From the NCBI RefSeq assembly GCF_029433855.1, contig NZ_JAROAU010000003.1, forward strand, positions 1,934,584 through 1,998,583: a DNA stretch of 64,000 nucleotides. The letters are read 5' to 3'. The translations under genes and the position numbers were made by a program. Position 1 is the stretch's first letter, and each line of letters starts with the position of its first letter. Positions 7,893 to 17,887 of the stretch are shown here, in pieces. The notes beneath the pieces were generated by a model, which had not been told where the DNA came from, did no database searches, and saw nothing but the letters and a program-made list of their open reading frames with translations. Source of the DNA: Candidatus Kosakonia sp. 282A-S69. GTDB lineage: Bacteria > Pseudomonadota > Gammaproteobacteria > Enterobacterales > Enterobacteriaceae.

Positions 7893-10800
7893 TTACCAGC
7901 TCCCCAGCCTTATAAGACCGCCATTTGCAAGGTTAACCGTGACGCCAAGCCCGTTAATAACGGTCGCATTTCCCGGCCCCGTGAGGTTGAAATTACCGTT
8001 AGTGGCGTAAATTGCGCCGCGAACGGTTACCTGGTTGAACTCGGCATTTCCGCTTTTAGGTAGATTCCATCCCGCCGCGCCGGCGGCATAGTTGTCCGAC
8101 TTCAGTGAATCGGTGATTTTACCGAACTGAATGCTGGCATCCCTGAAGAAGGCATCGTTGATGAACGTCTGCCCGTTCTGGATAACAAACGGCAGGCTCA
8201 CCGTTCCGCCTGCCTGCGACATCACGGCGAAACGATCCGCCACAAAGAGCACCTGCGACTGCATGCCCGCCGGGGTGTTCTGCACCCCGAGCCCCATGCC
8301 CGCGGCGTACTGACGGCCATTGGCATCCACCCCTACCTTGATGCTGTACATCGCAGAAAGGTTGTTGTTAATGTCGGCCGAAACCTGAGCATTCTGGACG
8401 ATTGCCGCCTGCTGACCGTTTACCGTCACTGACAGGGAGTTGATTCTGGTCGCGGAGACCTGCGAAAAATCCGCCATCGTTTTCGCAAAGTCAGTGACAT
8501 TTGCCGTGCCGCCGCCCGCGCTGGCATCCAGCACCCTGAGCGATTCGGCAACGGCCTGGCTGGCGTCCGCCATCACGTTGTCAACGCGCTTGATACCTGC
8601 GGCGTTAGCACCGTACTGCACGCTCATTCGGGTGGACTGACTGACCTGCGCCAGCGTGTTGGTGATAAGCGCAATGGAATTGCTCTGTATTCCCCCTCTG
8701 ATATCGCTGCCATCTATGCCCGCTATCTCTGCAGAAATCTCATCAAAGCGAGACGCAGTGGATGAGTCCAGATCCGTCACGGTCTGCGTCAGCTCCGTGA
8801 CACTGGCCTTGTTCTCTTCCGTCTGCGCGGTAAGCTGATCGACAGCTGTCGCCCGTGCCTCGGTTTCTTTTGCCAGCGCCTGGCGCACTTCGGTAATGCC
8901 TGCGGCGTTCTGATCTGTCTTTGCCTCCAGGCGGATCACATCAGTAACGCGCGCTTCGGTTTCGGTGGCGATAACCTCGCGCAGTTGTTCGAACCGCGCC
9001 GAGTTAGCGCCCTGCTGGGCTGACTGCCGGACAACAACATCCGCGATCGCCAGCGCATTGCCGATAATGGCCTCTGCAGTCTGGCGTGTTGCGCCTGCTG
9101 CCGCAGCCAGGCCGTCGGCGTTCTGCTTCACTGCCTCGGCCAGCTCCGCAACCTTCGCACTGCTGTCCACAGCGTTCTCGATGAGGTCTTTGAAAAGCTC
9201 CGTATCCTTGATCTGCGCGAGCACGGCCTCTGTAATATCGGTCACATCGGAGCTGGACTGGCCGCGTACCCAGCTGGTATACCCGGACTCGTTACCGGTC
9301 CGGTCCACCAGCTGCGCGCGGTACCATAAAACCTGACCTGCCTTGAGCCCCATCTGCTGATACTTGCGCAGCGGGTAAGGCACGTCGGCCAGCAGCATGG
9401 CATCGTCATCGCTGCCGATCAGGCTGTACTGGATCTCCGTTTTCAGCGTGTCGTCCGTGTTCGCCGGGAATCCCCAGTTCAGCTCGACACCAAACACAAC
9501 AGTTTCCGAGGCGGTAAAACCCACCGGCTTCGGCGGACTGCCCACTTTCCCGGTGAGCGTTTTCTCTTCTGAATAGCCCCACCCGGAGGAAATTTCGGCG
9601 GCATTGATGGCACGAACACGCACCAGATAGCGACCGGCATAGATACCCGGCACGTCGAATGACGTGGTGGAGCTGCGCGGCACGTTAACCCAGTTCCCGT
9701 CGTTACGGCGCCACTGAGCCTCGTAGGCGATAGCGTTCTGCGCCTGGTCCCAGCTCACGCGCATGGTTTCCACGCTGATATTTTGCTGAACCACCGAGAA
9801 GGAGCTGATCACGATGTTAGCCGGCGGTGTCTGGTTACCAGGAGGGATGACGCTCACTGGCCGCTGGTCAATGACCGCTCCGGTATCGATGCGGGCATAT
9901 TTATCCGGATCGTGCCAGGCACCAGAAATTGAGAAAGTGCCATCATCGTTATCGAACACACTGACAACACGATACTGCTGCGCGTAAAGTTCGTCAGACT
10001 CAACAACCCAGACAGCCTCAGGTTCTGGCGTTTCGCTATAAGCCGTCGTGACTGTAACTTGATTTGCGTTGACCGACTGAATGGTACGGATCTGAGAAGC
10101 CCCGGAAGGTAAATTCAGGATAAGACGGCCGCCGGCGACGGCATCTGGTTTACGATCCAGAGTGATAACCCTGCCGTTGACGGCGCTAATGCGCCCACCC
10201 ATAACCTTGCCAGACAGCATTTCATCAGCCACGGCGATGATGTAGCCAGGTTGCGGGATGTTACCGTCTAGACCAACGTCGAACGAAACTACGCGATCTT
10301 TGTTATTGGTGAGAATACCCCAGCGCCCCTTTCGGTTCGCTTCTGATTGACGGGTGCAACCGATGGCTGTCATTTCCAGCTGATTGAAGCCGTACCGCGC
10401 AACCAGTGCCTGCTCAAATACCGGTTCCATCGCGTCTGCGTAGGCGTTGCCAGGATCTGACCATGAAACCAACGCTGTGGTGTAGCGGCTTTTCGTTGTG
10501 CTGCTCGAATACGCAAACCGTCCGCCCACTACGTTGGCTCGGGTATAGCTGTAATCCACATCACGCGGCATGTCAGCTAGCGCAACGATCTGATCACCGC
10601 CCCAGTAGGTCATACCTCTGAATATGGCGGCAAAGTCACGCAGAACCGTATAGGCCTCATTTCGGTCCTGGATGTAAACATTACAGGTGTAGCGGGGCTC
10701 AGTACCACTCCCGCCCTTTCCGTCTGGAACCTGCTGATCGCAATACTGGGCAATCTGGTACAGCGTCCATTTATCGATGTTCGCCGCTGTAAGCCGTTGA

Positions 10801-11693
10801 CCCAGGCCAAAGCGATCGGTCACAACCAGATCATAAAAAATCCACGCGGGATTATCTGTCCATGCCCATTTGAAAGCACCCTGCCAGATGCCGTTATAAG
10901 AGCGTGTTTCCGGATCATAGGTATCTGGTACGCGGATCACTCGCCCGCGCGGCTCGCAGGAAATCTGCGGGATAGAGCCGTTGAACTGGCTGGAGTCAAA
11001 TTCGATGTACAGCAGCGCGGTATTTGGATAGCGCAGCTTTGCGTCAATCACTTCAGTAAAGCTCTGCAGCGTCATCGTATCGCCGATCTTTGCGCTGTTC
11101 GCATCAGGGGTGATTTTGCGGAGGCGAATTGTCCAGGTACTACCTGCCTGAGGTAAATCGATGCGGTGGCTGCGCTCGTAACCGGACGTGGTTTTACCGG
11201 TCACGCTGGTATTAAGTACTGTCTGCCATGTGCCGCCATCGGTCTGCAGGTCAATCGCATAATTTACTGAGTAACCGACCAGATCGCCGTCGTCCTCCTG
11301 TTTAAAAAGCGAGGGCCACTTCAGGCGCAGGCGAACGGCTGACAACTGGGTATTGGTAAACGTGCGAGTCCAGGCTACTGCGCTGGAGACTTCGGTCCCG
11401 ACGTTGATTTCGTTCTCGGTACCGGGAATTCCCTGAATGTGATTCTGCGCCTGTGTACCCGGACGAAACTCCCACATGACACCGCTGAAGTTCTGAGAGC
11501 CGTCAGCGTTTTCAATCGCGGTACCATCAAGATAAATGTCCTTGCCGGTTAACTGGCCTGAGAACTCACCCTCTCCCAGCGCGATCAGGATTTTCGCCTT
11601 GGCGACAGACTGAAGATCGTCTGGCTGTTCGGTAGGCGTGCGTGATTTAGAACCGCCGCCCTTGCGGCCTCTGATTACGGTAGCGTGTGCCAT
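7893..11693 (-). CDS. J: Tail tip host-specificity protein J
   Basis: The 1266-residue central tail-fibre/tip protein, homologue of lambda gpJ (1132 residues), forms the tip of the tail and contacts the receptor. The N-terminal part (RGRKGGGSKSRTPTEQPDDL) and the hub region up to about residue 600 are strongly conserved in type. Two fibronectin type III-like domains follow (about 625-810, e.g. MRVSWDQAQNAIAYEAQWRR). A long Ala/Glu/Thr-rich helical stretch (about 840-1010) and a C-terminal DUF3672-like region with Gly-rich end complete it. The variable C-terminus decides the receptor. It lies directly after I, as in lambda. Confidence 0.95.
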   Translation of the reverse strand: MAHATVIRGRKGGGSKSRTPTEQPDDLQSVAKAKILIALGEGEFSGQLTGKDIYLDGTAIENADGSQNFSGVMWEFRPGTQAQNHIQGIPGTENEINVGTEVSSAVAWTRTFTNTQLSAVRLRLKWPSLFKQEDDGDLVGYSVNYAIDLQTDGGTWQTVLNTSVTGKTTSGYERSHRIDLPQAGSTWTIRLRKITPDANSAKIGDTMTLQSFTEVIDAKLRYPNTALLYIEFDSSQFNGSIPQISCEPRGRVIRVPDTYDPETRSYNGIWQGAFKWAWTDNPAWIFYDLVVTDRFGLGQRLTAANIDKWTLYQIAQYCDQQVPDGKGGSGTEPRYTCNVYIQDRNEAYTVLRDFAAIFRGMTYWGGDQIVALADMPRDVDYSYTRANVVGGRFAYSSSTTKSRYTTALVSWSDPGNAYADAMEPVFEQALVARYGFNQLEMTAIGCTRQSEANRKGRWGILTNNKDRVVSFDVGLDGNIPQPGYIIAVADEMLSGKVMGGRISAVNGRVITLDRKPDAVAGGRLILNLPSGASQIRTIQSVNANQVTVTTAYSETPEPEAVWVVESDELYAQQYRVVSVFDNDDGTFSISGAWHDPDKYARIDTGAVIDQRPVSVIPPGNQTPPANIVISSFSVVQQNISVETMRVSWDQAQNAIAYEAQWRRNDGNWVNVPRSSTTSFDVPGIYAGRYLVRVRAINAAEISSGWGYSEEKTLTGKVGSPPKPVGFTASETVVFGVELNWGFPANTDDTLKTEIQYSLIGSDDDAMLLADVPYPLRKYQQMGLKAGQVLWYRAQLVDRTGNESGYTSWVRGQSSSDVTDITEAVLAQIKDTELFKDLIENAVDSSAKVAELAEAVKQNADGLAAAAGATRQTAEAIIGNALAIADVVVRQSAQQGANSARFEQLREVIATETEARVTDVIRLEAKTDQNAAGITEVRQALAKETEARATAVDQLTAQTEENKASVTELTQTVTDLDSSTASRFDEISAEIAGIDGSDIRGGIQSNSIALITNTLAQVSQSTRMSVQYGANAAGIKRVDNVMADASQAVAESLRVLDASAGGGTANVTDFAKTMADFSQVSATRINSLSVTVNGQQAAIVQNAQVSADINNNLSAMYSIKVGVDANGRQYAAGMGLGVQNTPAGMQSQVLFVADRFAVMSQAGGTVSLPFVIQNGQTFINDAFFRDASIQFGKITDSLKSDNYAAGAAGWNLPKSGNAEFNQVTVRGAIYATNGNFNLTGPGNATVINGLGVTVNLANGGLIRLGSW

Positions 11694-11704
11694 ATAGCGC
11701 CCAT

Positions 11705-11727
11705 AAAAAAAGCCACCGGAGGGTGAC
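11705..11727 (-). terminator. Terminator-like hairpin between I and J
   Basis: On the minus strand GTCACC - CTCC - GGTGGC (one G-U pair) followed by seven T, ending just before the J start. Confidence 0.6.
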
Positions 11728-11746
11728 CAGAATGAAAGGTTTATTT

Positions 11747-12352
11747 TTACTGCTGGTCTTCGACGTAAATTCCGGCGGAAATAACCGCCCCGCCTATCCG
11801 GCGCCGTCCATAGAGAAGGGGCACGGGATAGCCCTGCGCCGCAGTGTTCGTAACGCCTCCGAAAGCGTATGAAGCGCGGTTTTCAGCGCTCTGTTTACTG
11901 GCTAAACCTTTTGGCTGAGGGGAAAGAAGCTGGATAACCCCACCGATAGCCAACGATACGCCAGTAGCTGCAGCGAAACCCGTTAAGCCACCAGCAGTAA
12001 ACGCAGCACCAATGCCTCCAGAAACAAAGACAGCAGCAGTAATCAAAACTGCTCCTAAAATGGTTTGTAAAAGCCCTGCCCGCTTACTGCCGATGATTAC
12101 AGGAATAATCTTTACTACATTGCCTTCAGACGGAAAGCCCATCTCATCCACAGCTATATTCCTTTTCCCTTTAAATACGGCAAAAGTTAGCCCCCGGCGT
12201 TTACTACTGATCATAAAACTCTCAAAGCCGGGCAAGGTTTTGCTGAGAGCAATCGCTGCCTCACCAGTTCGAGTTATAAGTCGTTGATGCTTTTTCCCAA
12301 AGGTCTTACCTAACACGCCACCAAGCTCAATTGTTGTCATTACTTCTGTCAT
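11747..12352 (-). CDS. I: Tail assembly protein I
   Basis: A 201-residue lambda gpI homologue. The N-terminus (IELGGVLGKTFGKKHQRLI) is typical, residues about 96-150 form two Gly/Ala-rich hydrophobic segments, and the C-terminus (GYPVPLLYGRRRIGGAVISAG) is the conserved family end. gpI is needed for assembly of the tail tip together with J, K and L and is not found in the finished virion in lambda. It lies between the lipoprotein gene and J. Two possible ATG starts (first and fifth codons) are close together; the first is used here. Confidence 0.9.
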   Translation of the reverse strand: MTEVMTTIELGGVLGKTFGKKHQRLITRTGEAAIALSKTLPGFESFMISSKRRGLTFAVFKGKRNIAVDEMGFPSEGNVVKIIPVIIGSKRAGLLQTILGAVLITAAVFVSGGIGAAFTAGGLTGFAAATGVSLAIGGVIQLLSPQPKGLASKQSAENRASYAFGGVTNTAAQGYPVPLLYGRRRIGGAVISAGIYVEDQQ

Positions 12353-12363
12353 AGTTTCACCAT

Positions 12364-12387
12364 AAAAAACCCGCTTTATCGCGGGTT
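12364..12387 (-). terminator. Terminator-like hairpin upstream of I
   Basis: On the minus strand AACCCGC - GATAAA - GCGGGTT running into a T-tract, between the lipoprotein gene and I. Confidence 0.75.
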
Positions 12388-12396
12388 AACTATTGG

Positions 12397-12738
12397 TTAT
12401 ATACAGCGCTCTATTGCCTTGATTCTACTGTCAATTCGATAATTAAAAAGCCCACCCTGATGACGGAATTCTATATTTGTAACTTCACCTTCCGGTTTCA
12501 AATCCGCCATCTCAAGTTGAGATTGGGTGAATATAGTTTTACCACCATCATGTGGCTGAATATAAACGCTTCCATATTTTTGACTTTGCTCCTGCCATCC
12601 AGTAAGTATGCATTCAGCAACAGCATCTATCTGCTTTTTTGACTGATATGTATTAGATGGAGGCTCTTTTCTAAGATCCTGCATGCTTGAACAGCCAGCT
12701 ATTCCAAAAATAGCTAAAGCAAACAATAGTTTTTTCAT
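12397..12738 (-). CDS. Phage-encoded lipoprotein, possible moron
   Basis: A 113-residue protein with a type II signal peptide: basic start MKKLLFALAIF, then lipobox GIAGC with the lipidated Cys at residue 16. The mature part has a conserved-looking CxxxxW element (AECILTGWQ) and ends in Cys. I do not recognise its family. It is inserted between K and I, a place where lambda has no gene, and is flanked by a terminator-like hairpin. Small phage lipoproteins in tail operons can block superinfection by masking receptors (Cor, Llp); that is a guess from type and place, not from similarity. Confidence 0.75.
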   Translation of the reverse strand: MKKLLFALAIFGIAGCSSMQDLRKEPPSNTYQSKKQIDAVAECILTGWQEQSQKYGSVYIQPHDGGKTIFTQSQLEMADLKPEGEVTNIEFRHQGGLFNYRIDSRIKAIERCI

Positions 12739-12768
12739 ATCGATTCCCCTTCAGAAGTAAGAGGAAGG

Positions 12769-13479
12769 TTAGCACAGAGATTTATAACGTAGAATCTTCA
12801 TCGTTCTTTCCTGCCAGTAGCCGCCATAGGGCACTCGCTGGCTCAGGTGACCGTACAGATGGTGAAGCAGCATGTTTCCTTCCAGCAGTATCCCCGCGTG
12901 ATTCCACTTATCAGCCTGGACCTGCATGATCACCATATCGCCGGGTTTCGGTGGCCCGTCGAATTCACGGAAACCGCACTCATACCAGCAATCCTGATAG
13001 AAGTTGTCCGGATAGTCGTTTTCCCACCAGGGATAATCCACCCGGTAATCGTGGAGCTCGATACTATGCGTTTGCCGGAAATAACTCATTACCAGCCCCC
13101 AGCAGTCGAAGTGACCAAGCACAAACGGACGCTCAAGCAGCGGCAGTTCTCCGCGCGGCTGAATGGTGCGTAAATCCCCCTCCGGCCAGCTCACAATATG
13201 CCAGGGTAAAAGCGTTGCATCGCATTGCGCTTTATCCAGTTCGCTTGGTTGCGTCGTTGCGTCAGGGTGACTGTGAACGATGGCGATCACCGTTCCCCAG
13301 TCCTCAGCAGTTGCATAGTCTTCGGGGCAGAGGACAAAATTGTCCTCCGGCGCCGCGGCAAGATTCCGGCACGGAAAATAACGCTCAACACGGCTCTTCT
13401 GCGCCACCACGCCGCAGCACTCGCGCGGATATTCACTGGCGGCATGTGCCAGAATGGCATCAATGGTTTTCTGACGCAT
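12769..13479 (-). CDS. K: Tail assembly protein K (JAMM plus NlpC/P60)
   Basis: A 236-residue lambda gpK homologue with two enzyme domains. Residues 1-100 form a Mov34/JAMM domain with the metal motif HSHP-x7-S-x2-D. Residues 115-236 form an NlpC/P60 domain with catalytic Cys in FDCWGL and His in WNHAGI. Such proteins act in tail-tip assembly and may cut peptidoglycan at DNA entry. It is two bases downstream of L. All catalytic residues of both domains are present. Confidence 0.95.
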   Translation of the reverse strand: MRQKTIDAILAHAASEYPRECCGVVAQKSRVERYFPCRNLAAAPEDNFVLCPEDYATAEDWGTVIAIVHSHPDATTQPSELDKAQCDATLLPWHIVSWPEGDLRTIQPRGELPLLERPFVLGHFDCWGLVMSYFRQTHSIELHDYRVDYPWWENDYPDNFYQDCWYECGFREFDGPPKPGDMVIMQVQADKWNHAGILLEGNMLLHHLYGHLSQRVPYGGYWQERTMKILRYKSLC

Positions 13480-13480
13480 G

Positions 13481-14236
13481 TCAGCTCCTGATCAACGACG
13501 TGCCCGGGAAGCCACCAAACGAGAGCTCGTTATTTTCACCGAACCGCAGTTTGCAAGCCGTCAGCGTACCGTTGCACTCATCCAGCGACGGATCGCTGAC
13601 GGGATTGTTGTTTTTATCGAAATAGCGGGTTCCGGCATAGTCACAACCGTCGCCGGTGCGGTACTTATTCCGGATGCACCAGGTACACAGAGAATGGAGC
13701 TGGCGCGTCGGTATCATCAGCCCCTGCAGATCCATCGGGCTCGAGAGCGTAAATTCGACCACCTCATTGGTTTCGCTACTCTTTGCATCAATATAGAAAA
13801 CCTTCAGCTTTTCCTGTGTCGGATCGGCTGACGGGTTTCCTTCAGCGAAGTTTCTGGCATCGAGATATTTGCCCAGGGTATCGTGAATAATCACCTTCGC
13901 CTGCAGCATGTCGTCATACGCCAGACACAGAGCTGTGATTGAGCTGTCGAGGTTCGCCACAGATAATTTAGGCTGCGCGCTGCTTCCGCTCGTAGAAGCC
14001 TCAATACCCTCTATCTTACAGGGCCACGCTTTATACTCTTCTCCCTGCCACCAGATCGATTTTGCGGGCAGCTTATTTTCATCCCCGCCAGCAGCAGTAA
14101 TTTCCACTTCAGTGTGCGCGAGGCTGTAGCTGTGGAACCGGAGCACCTCGCCTGTACCAAATGCCGTGCCATCCACCTCAAAAAGCCTGACTTCATCGCC
14201 GGGTTCCAGCTTCTGGTAATCGCTGTTTAAGCTCAT
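13481..14236 (-). CDS. L: Minor tail protein L
   Basis: A 251-residue tail-tip protein, homologue of lambda gpL. The C-terminal domain has five Cys (184, 187, 198, 221, 228). In lambda the equivalent domain binds an iron-sulphur cluster with four Cys, and the spacing CTWC-x10-C then C-x6-C fits. gpL is part of the tip hub with H, I, J, K and M. The start overlaps the end of M by four bases, so the two genes are translationally coupled. Confidence 0.93.
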   Translation of the reverse strand: MSLNSDYQKLEPGDEVRLFEVDGTAFGTGEVLRFHSYSLAHTEVEITAAGGDENKLPAKSIWWQGEEYKAWPCKIEGIEASTSGSSAQPKLSVANLDSSITALCLAYDDMLQAKVIIHDTLGKYLDARNFAEGNPSADPTQEKLKVFYIDAKSSETNEVVEFTLSSPMDLQGLMIPTRQLHSLCTWCIRNKYRTGDGCDYAGTRYFDKNNNPVSDPSLDECNGTLTACKLRFGENNELSFGGFPGTSLIRS

Positions 14237-14571
14237 GGTGCGAACGCCTGTTCAAAAGTTGCGGAGAGACTGTGTTTTCCGGCACCCAGAGCCGTCGGGG
14301 TATAGGTATTGCACCGGTATAACCCGAGCGGCTCGAGCGGCGGGCGCCAGGAAAAAGACCGGGTTCCCTGGTGGCGATCCAGAAAAGCTTTTATTGCAGC
14401 GATGTATTCTTTATCCCCTGTGAATTCCAGCGTCCATTTTTGCGAACGGGTGTTAATTCCGTCACCCGAGACCTGCTTATAACCGTCGCCAAACTGCGCT
14501 GAGCGGGTGCGAAAGGTCACCTCCTGCTCAGCGTTGATGCGCGGACACCACGTAAACTCTTCAGTATCCAT
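14233..14571 (-). CDS. M: Minor tail protein M
   Basis: A 112-residue homologue of lambda gpM, a tail-tip protein that connects hub and tube. Typical features are the RSAQFGDGYKQ motif and KWTLEF strand near the middle. Its start shares a base with the tape-measure stop and its end overlaps L, so H, M and L form a tightly coupled set. Confidence 0.93.
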   Translation of the reverse strand: MDTEEFTWCPRINAEQEVTFRTRSAQFGDGYKQVSGDGINTRSQKWTLEFTGDKEYIAAIKAFLDRHQGTRSFSWRPPLEPLGLYRCNTYTPTALGAGKHSLSATFEQAFAP

Positions 14572-17500
14572 CAGCGATTACCTTTAGCCAGATTCCAGAT
14601 ATTGCCCCCCGGTGCCAGGTCACGTCCGAGAAGCTCCCGGTAGCGGCGATCGATATACGCACCCGCATCCCGCCCAAGCTGTTCGTAACCCGGCGCCGCC
14701 GAGCTCCTGTTCCCGCTGTCCGTTATATAGACATTCACCTGCGGTGCGGCCCCCGTTGCCGAAACATTGTTCACACCTGAACCGACGGCGCGCACGCCGA
14801 GAGAACCATCCGATGCGCGCGTGAGTGGCATGATGGCTTCCGGCCCTGCTTCACCGAAAACGCCCGCCCCCTGCGCGAACGCAAAAAACTGCGGAGTGCT
14901 GTAGACCCCACCGCTGTATGCGCTGAGAGAGGGGGAATCGTAAACGCCGCCGAGAGCGTTCGGCCGGAAAGAAGGCACCGCGAAAGACTGTGTTGCCGTA
15001 GCCCCCGCAGAGGCCGAGGCCGCCCCGCCGCCGAAAAAGCTTGCTACGCCCCCCACCAGAGAACCGATGAGACCTGACGAGGAAGAAGCGCTGCCTATGG
15101 CATTAACAGCAGCCATTTGCAGGGCGACTTTTTCGATGATTTGCAGGACAGAGATCCCCCACGACTTCCAGGAAACCTTATTCCCTTCAAGCATGGAGGT
15201 CACATTACTGAATGCGCCATCAAGTGATGACCTGACACCATCAGAAACGGTACCGGCGATGTTGGTCATTTCATCAAACCAGTTGTTGTATCCCTTCGAA
15301 ACGCCAATTCGCCAGTCAGCCTCTGATGCAGCCAGGGCTTTGTATTTTTTATCGAGCGCATCCAGCGCCGCAGTACGGGCCGAAACAGCAGCAATGCCGC
15401 CATCTGTTTTTGCAAATACCCTGTAAATCTGCTGCGTTTCATCAAACCGCTGCCGCTGGCGATCGCTGAGCCCGGCAGTTGCCGTAGTGAGTTCCGTTTC
15501 GTCCCGGAACTTACGCGCGGCTTCGGTCAGGTCTTTCAGCGCGTCGGCCTGCTCACGCTGCTTTTTAACATTATCGTCAGCCCGCTGTGTCCAGCGCGCC
15601 AGCTCAGCAGCAGAGGCGCGAATCGCTTTTCGCTGCTCATCAGTCCACTTCACACCCGCCTGATTAGCCGCGGCATACAAATCCGCGGCCTTCTCGCCCT
15701 CTGTAGCTCTGACTTTCTGAACCTCAAGCGCTACAGAAAGATCAGCCATTTTTCGGCCATACTGCTCCGCGAGCGAAGCTGCTTCTCTCTCCGCTTTACT
15801 CTGCTCCTGCGTCGCTTTGGTACTGGCTTTCTTGGTGTCGGCGAGCTCTTTAGCCTTACGGTCAGCCGCATCCATGTCGGCGACATATTTGGTATACGCT
15901 GCGCCCACCAGCCCAAGATCCTGAGCCTCATAGAGCGTCTGCTGATGTGATTTCTGAAGCCCGTCCATCCCCTCCAGCACATTAGCGCGGGAGGCTCTCT
16001 GAAGTGCGGACTGCTGCTGGGGTGTCAGCTTAGAAGTATCAATGACAGGTGAAACAAACTTTGGCGTCGCCGTCGGCGTGACCGCCATTGTGCTGTTAAG
16101 TAGTTCGTAAGCGCCCTTAAGGATGGAAACTGCGCCCGCCTGCTCAATGGCTTTTTGCGTGGCAAGATCGCTGGCCTGATTAACCAGTTTCTGCGTGCCT
16201 TCAATCTTTGATGCCACCTGCTCACGTTCATATTCAAGCTTGTTTAAACGCCCGGTCAGCTCGATATTCTGCTCGGTGATATCTGCCTGATCCATGAAGG
16301 TATTCAGGTAGGTCAGCCGCGGCGATTTGTCATAACTGGCCTGAATGTTCGCGAGATTCTTCTGGCTGTCTTTGACCTTCCGGATCTGTTCATCCAGATC
16401 CGCCAGGTCTTTCTTTTGAGCGGCGAGAGATGAAGTGGCATCAACAGCTGTCGAACGCAGACCGGCCACAGACATTTTCTGCAGCTTGCTGTTGATGTCA
16501 TCGAGGTTATCAGCAAAGGCGACCGCTTCCTTATGCACCTGCTGCGTATGCTCATAAAGCCCATACATCGCCGCACCGGCGCCAATAATCAGCCCCGGCC
16601 AGCCGCCCAGCACACTGAGCACGCCGGAACCCAGGCGGGACATCAGCGAGGCGCTGTTAGTCAGGTTGTTGAACGCGCTGCTGCGGGCTGAAACAGCGTT
16701 ATTCAGTCCGGCCTGGGCAGCAGCGAGTTTACGCTCAGCGATGATCTGCGCTTCAATTGACACCGCAGACGCCCTGGCCTGCTGCGCACGGTAAACAGCC
16801 TGCCGTGCTGCTGCCACGCTGACCTGTGCACCGCGCACCTGCGCCTGCGCCTGCGCCACTTCTGCCGCAGTGTTTTTCACGATCTCCGTTGTCGCGCCGG
16901 CAACACTGCCGACCATATTGCCGAAGAAGCGCGCCAGCCCGATCCCGACCAGTGCGCCAGCTGTATTGGCAACGGTATCAATGTTTGCTGCCAGTCCATC
17001 GAGAATGCCCGACAGCGCGGAAGACGCACCGACAGCATTGTTCGCCCCGCCCACCCAGGCCATGAAGGCGTTATCCACCTTCTGCGCCGATCCACTGATG
17101 CTGGCCGGAAGTGTGTCAAACTCCTTGCGCAGCAGTTCAACGTTGGTCAGCAACGGAATGATTTTATCCGTCGTCAGCTCACCGTTGTTCGCCATGTTGC
17201 GCAGGCCGCCGACGGTGGTACCGAGCCCGGTCGCCAGCAGTTTGGCAAGCCGGCCGCCGTTCTCCATGATCGCGTTGAATTCTTCCCCACGCAGTACACC
17301 AGAGCCGAGCGCCTGACTCAGCTGAGTGATAACGGAGCTGGCTTCTTCCGTACTTGCGCCAGAGAGCTTCAGGGACGTCGCGACGGTTTCAGTTACCTTA
17401 GCCACGTCAGCTGAGGCATACCCTGCATCGCGCAGCGCAGATGCAATACGTGAGTAGAGATTCGCATTGGCCTCAAAAGAGGTGCCCGTACGCTGGCTTA

Positions 17501-17852
17501 TATCCATCAGCGATCGCTGAGAGTCCGCGAAGTCGTCAGCCCCTGTACTGGCAAGGCGCAGGCGCCCGGATAACTGGTTCCAGGTGTCTGCGTAGCGAAT
17601 TAACTCGCTGGTCGCGAACGCACCGGCAAACGCACCTGCCACGCCAGCGGCGGTGGATTTAATTGTCGCCAGCTCATTATTGAGCGCAGCGACAGAGCGC
17701 TGGGTTTCACGGGTGGCCGCAGCGGCTTTCTTGCCGCCGCTCTCCATCGTTTTGTAATAATCGGCCCCCATGCGTGATGCGCGGGAAATCTCAGACTGAA
17801 ATGACTGGGAGTTTGCCGAAATTTTGATTATAAGTTCGCGCAGGGTTGCCAT
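14571..17852 (-). CDS. H: Tape measure protein H
   Basis: A 1093-residue tape measure protein that fixes tail length and enters the host during DNA ejection. Residues about 1-300 carry the conserved tape-measure domain (AALNNELATIKSTAAGVAGAF; LSQALGSGVLRGEEFNAIMENGG). A hydrophobic segment lies near 410-440 (VLGGWPGLIIGAGAAMYGLY). Long Ala/Gln/Lys-rich helical stretches follow, and a Gly/Ser/Ala-rich C-terminus. Lambda gpH has 853 residues, so the tail may be longer than that of lambda. The start follows a GGGTGAAAC ribosome site. Confidence 0.95.
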   Translation of the reverse strand: MATLRELIIKISANSQSFQSEISRASRMGADYYKTMESGGKKAAAATRETQRSVAALNNELATIKSTAAGVAGAFAGAFATSELIRYADTWNQLSGRLRLASTGADDFADSQRSLMDISQRTGTSFEANANLYSRIASALRDAGYASADVAKVTETVATSLKLSGASTEEASSVITQLSQALGSGVLRGEEFNAIMENGGRLAKLLATGLGTTVGGLRNMANNGELTTDKIIPLLTNVELLRKEFDTLPASISGSAQKVDNAFMAWVGGANNAVGASSALSGILDGLAANIDTVANTAGALVGIGLARFFGNMVGSVAGATTEIVKNTAAEVAQAQAQVRGAQVSVAAARQAVYRAQQARASAVSIEAQIIAERKLAAAQAGLNNAVSARSSAFNNLTNSASLMSRLGSGVLSVLGGWPGLIIGAGAAMYGLYEHTQQVHKEAVAFADNLDDINSKLQKMSVAGLRSTAVDATSSLAAQKKDLADLDEQIRKVKDSQKNLANIQASYDKSPRLTYLNTFMDQADITEQNIELTGRLNKLEYEREQVASKIEGTQKLVNQASDLATQKAIEQAGAVSILKGAYELLNSTMAVTPTATPKFVSPVIDTSKLTPQQQSALQRASRANVLEGMDGLQKSHQQTLYEAQDLGLVGAAYTKYVADMDAADRKAKELADTKKASTKATQEQSKAEREAASLAEQYGRKMADLSVALEVQKVRATEGEKAADLYAAANQAGVKWTDEQRKAIRASAAELARWTQRADDNVKKQREQADALKDLTEAARKFRDETELTTATAGLSDRQRQRFDETQQIYRVFAKTDGGIAAVSARTAALDALDKKYKALAASEADWRIGVSKGYNNWFDEMTNIAGTVSDGVRSSLDGAFSNVTSMLEGNKVSWKSWGISVLQIIEKVALQMAAVNAIGSASSSSGLIGSLVGGVASFFGGGAASASAGATATQSFAVPSFRPNALGGVYDSPSLSAYSGGVYSTPQFFAFAQGAGVFGEAGPEAIMPLTRASDGSLGVRAVGSGVNNVSATGAAPQVNVYITDSGNRSSAAPGYEQLGRDAGAYIDRRYRELLGRDLAPGGNIWNLAKGNR

Positions 17853-17864
17853 GTTTCACCCATT

Positions 17865-17886
17865 AAAAAGCCCGCGCTTGGCGGGT
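17865..17886 (-). terminator. Terminator-like hairpin between T and H
   Basis: On the minus strand an imperfect ACCCGC/GCGGGC stem followed by five T, between the frameshift product end and the tape measure start. Confidence 0.5.
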
Positions 17887-17887
17887 A

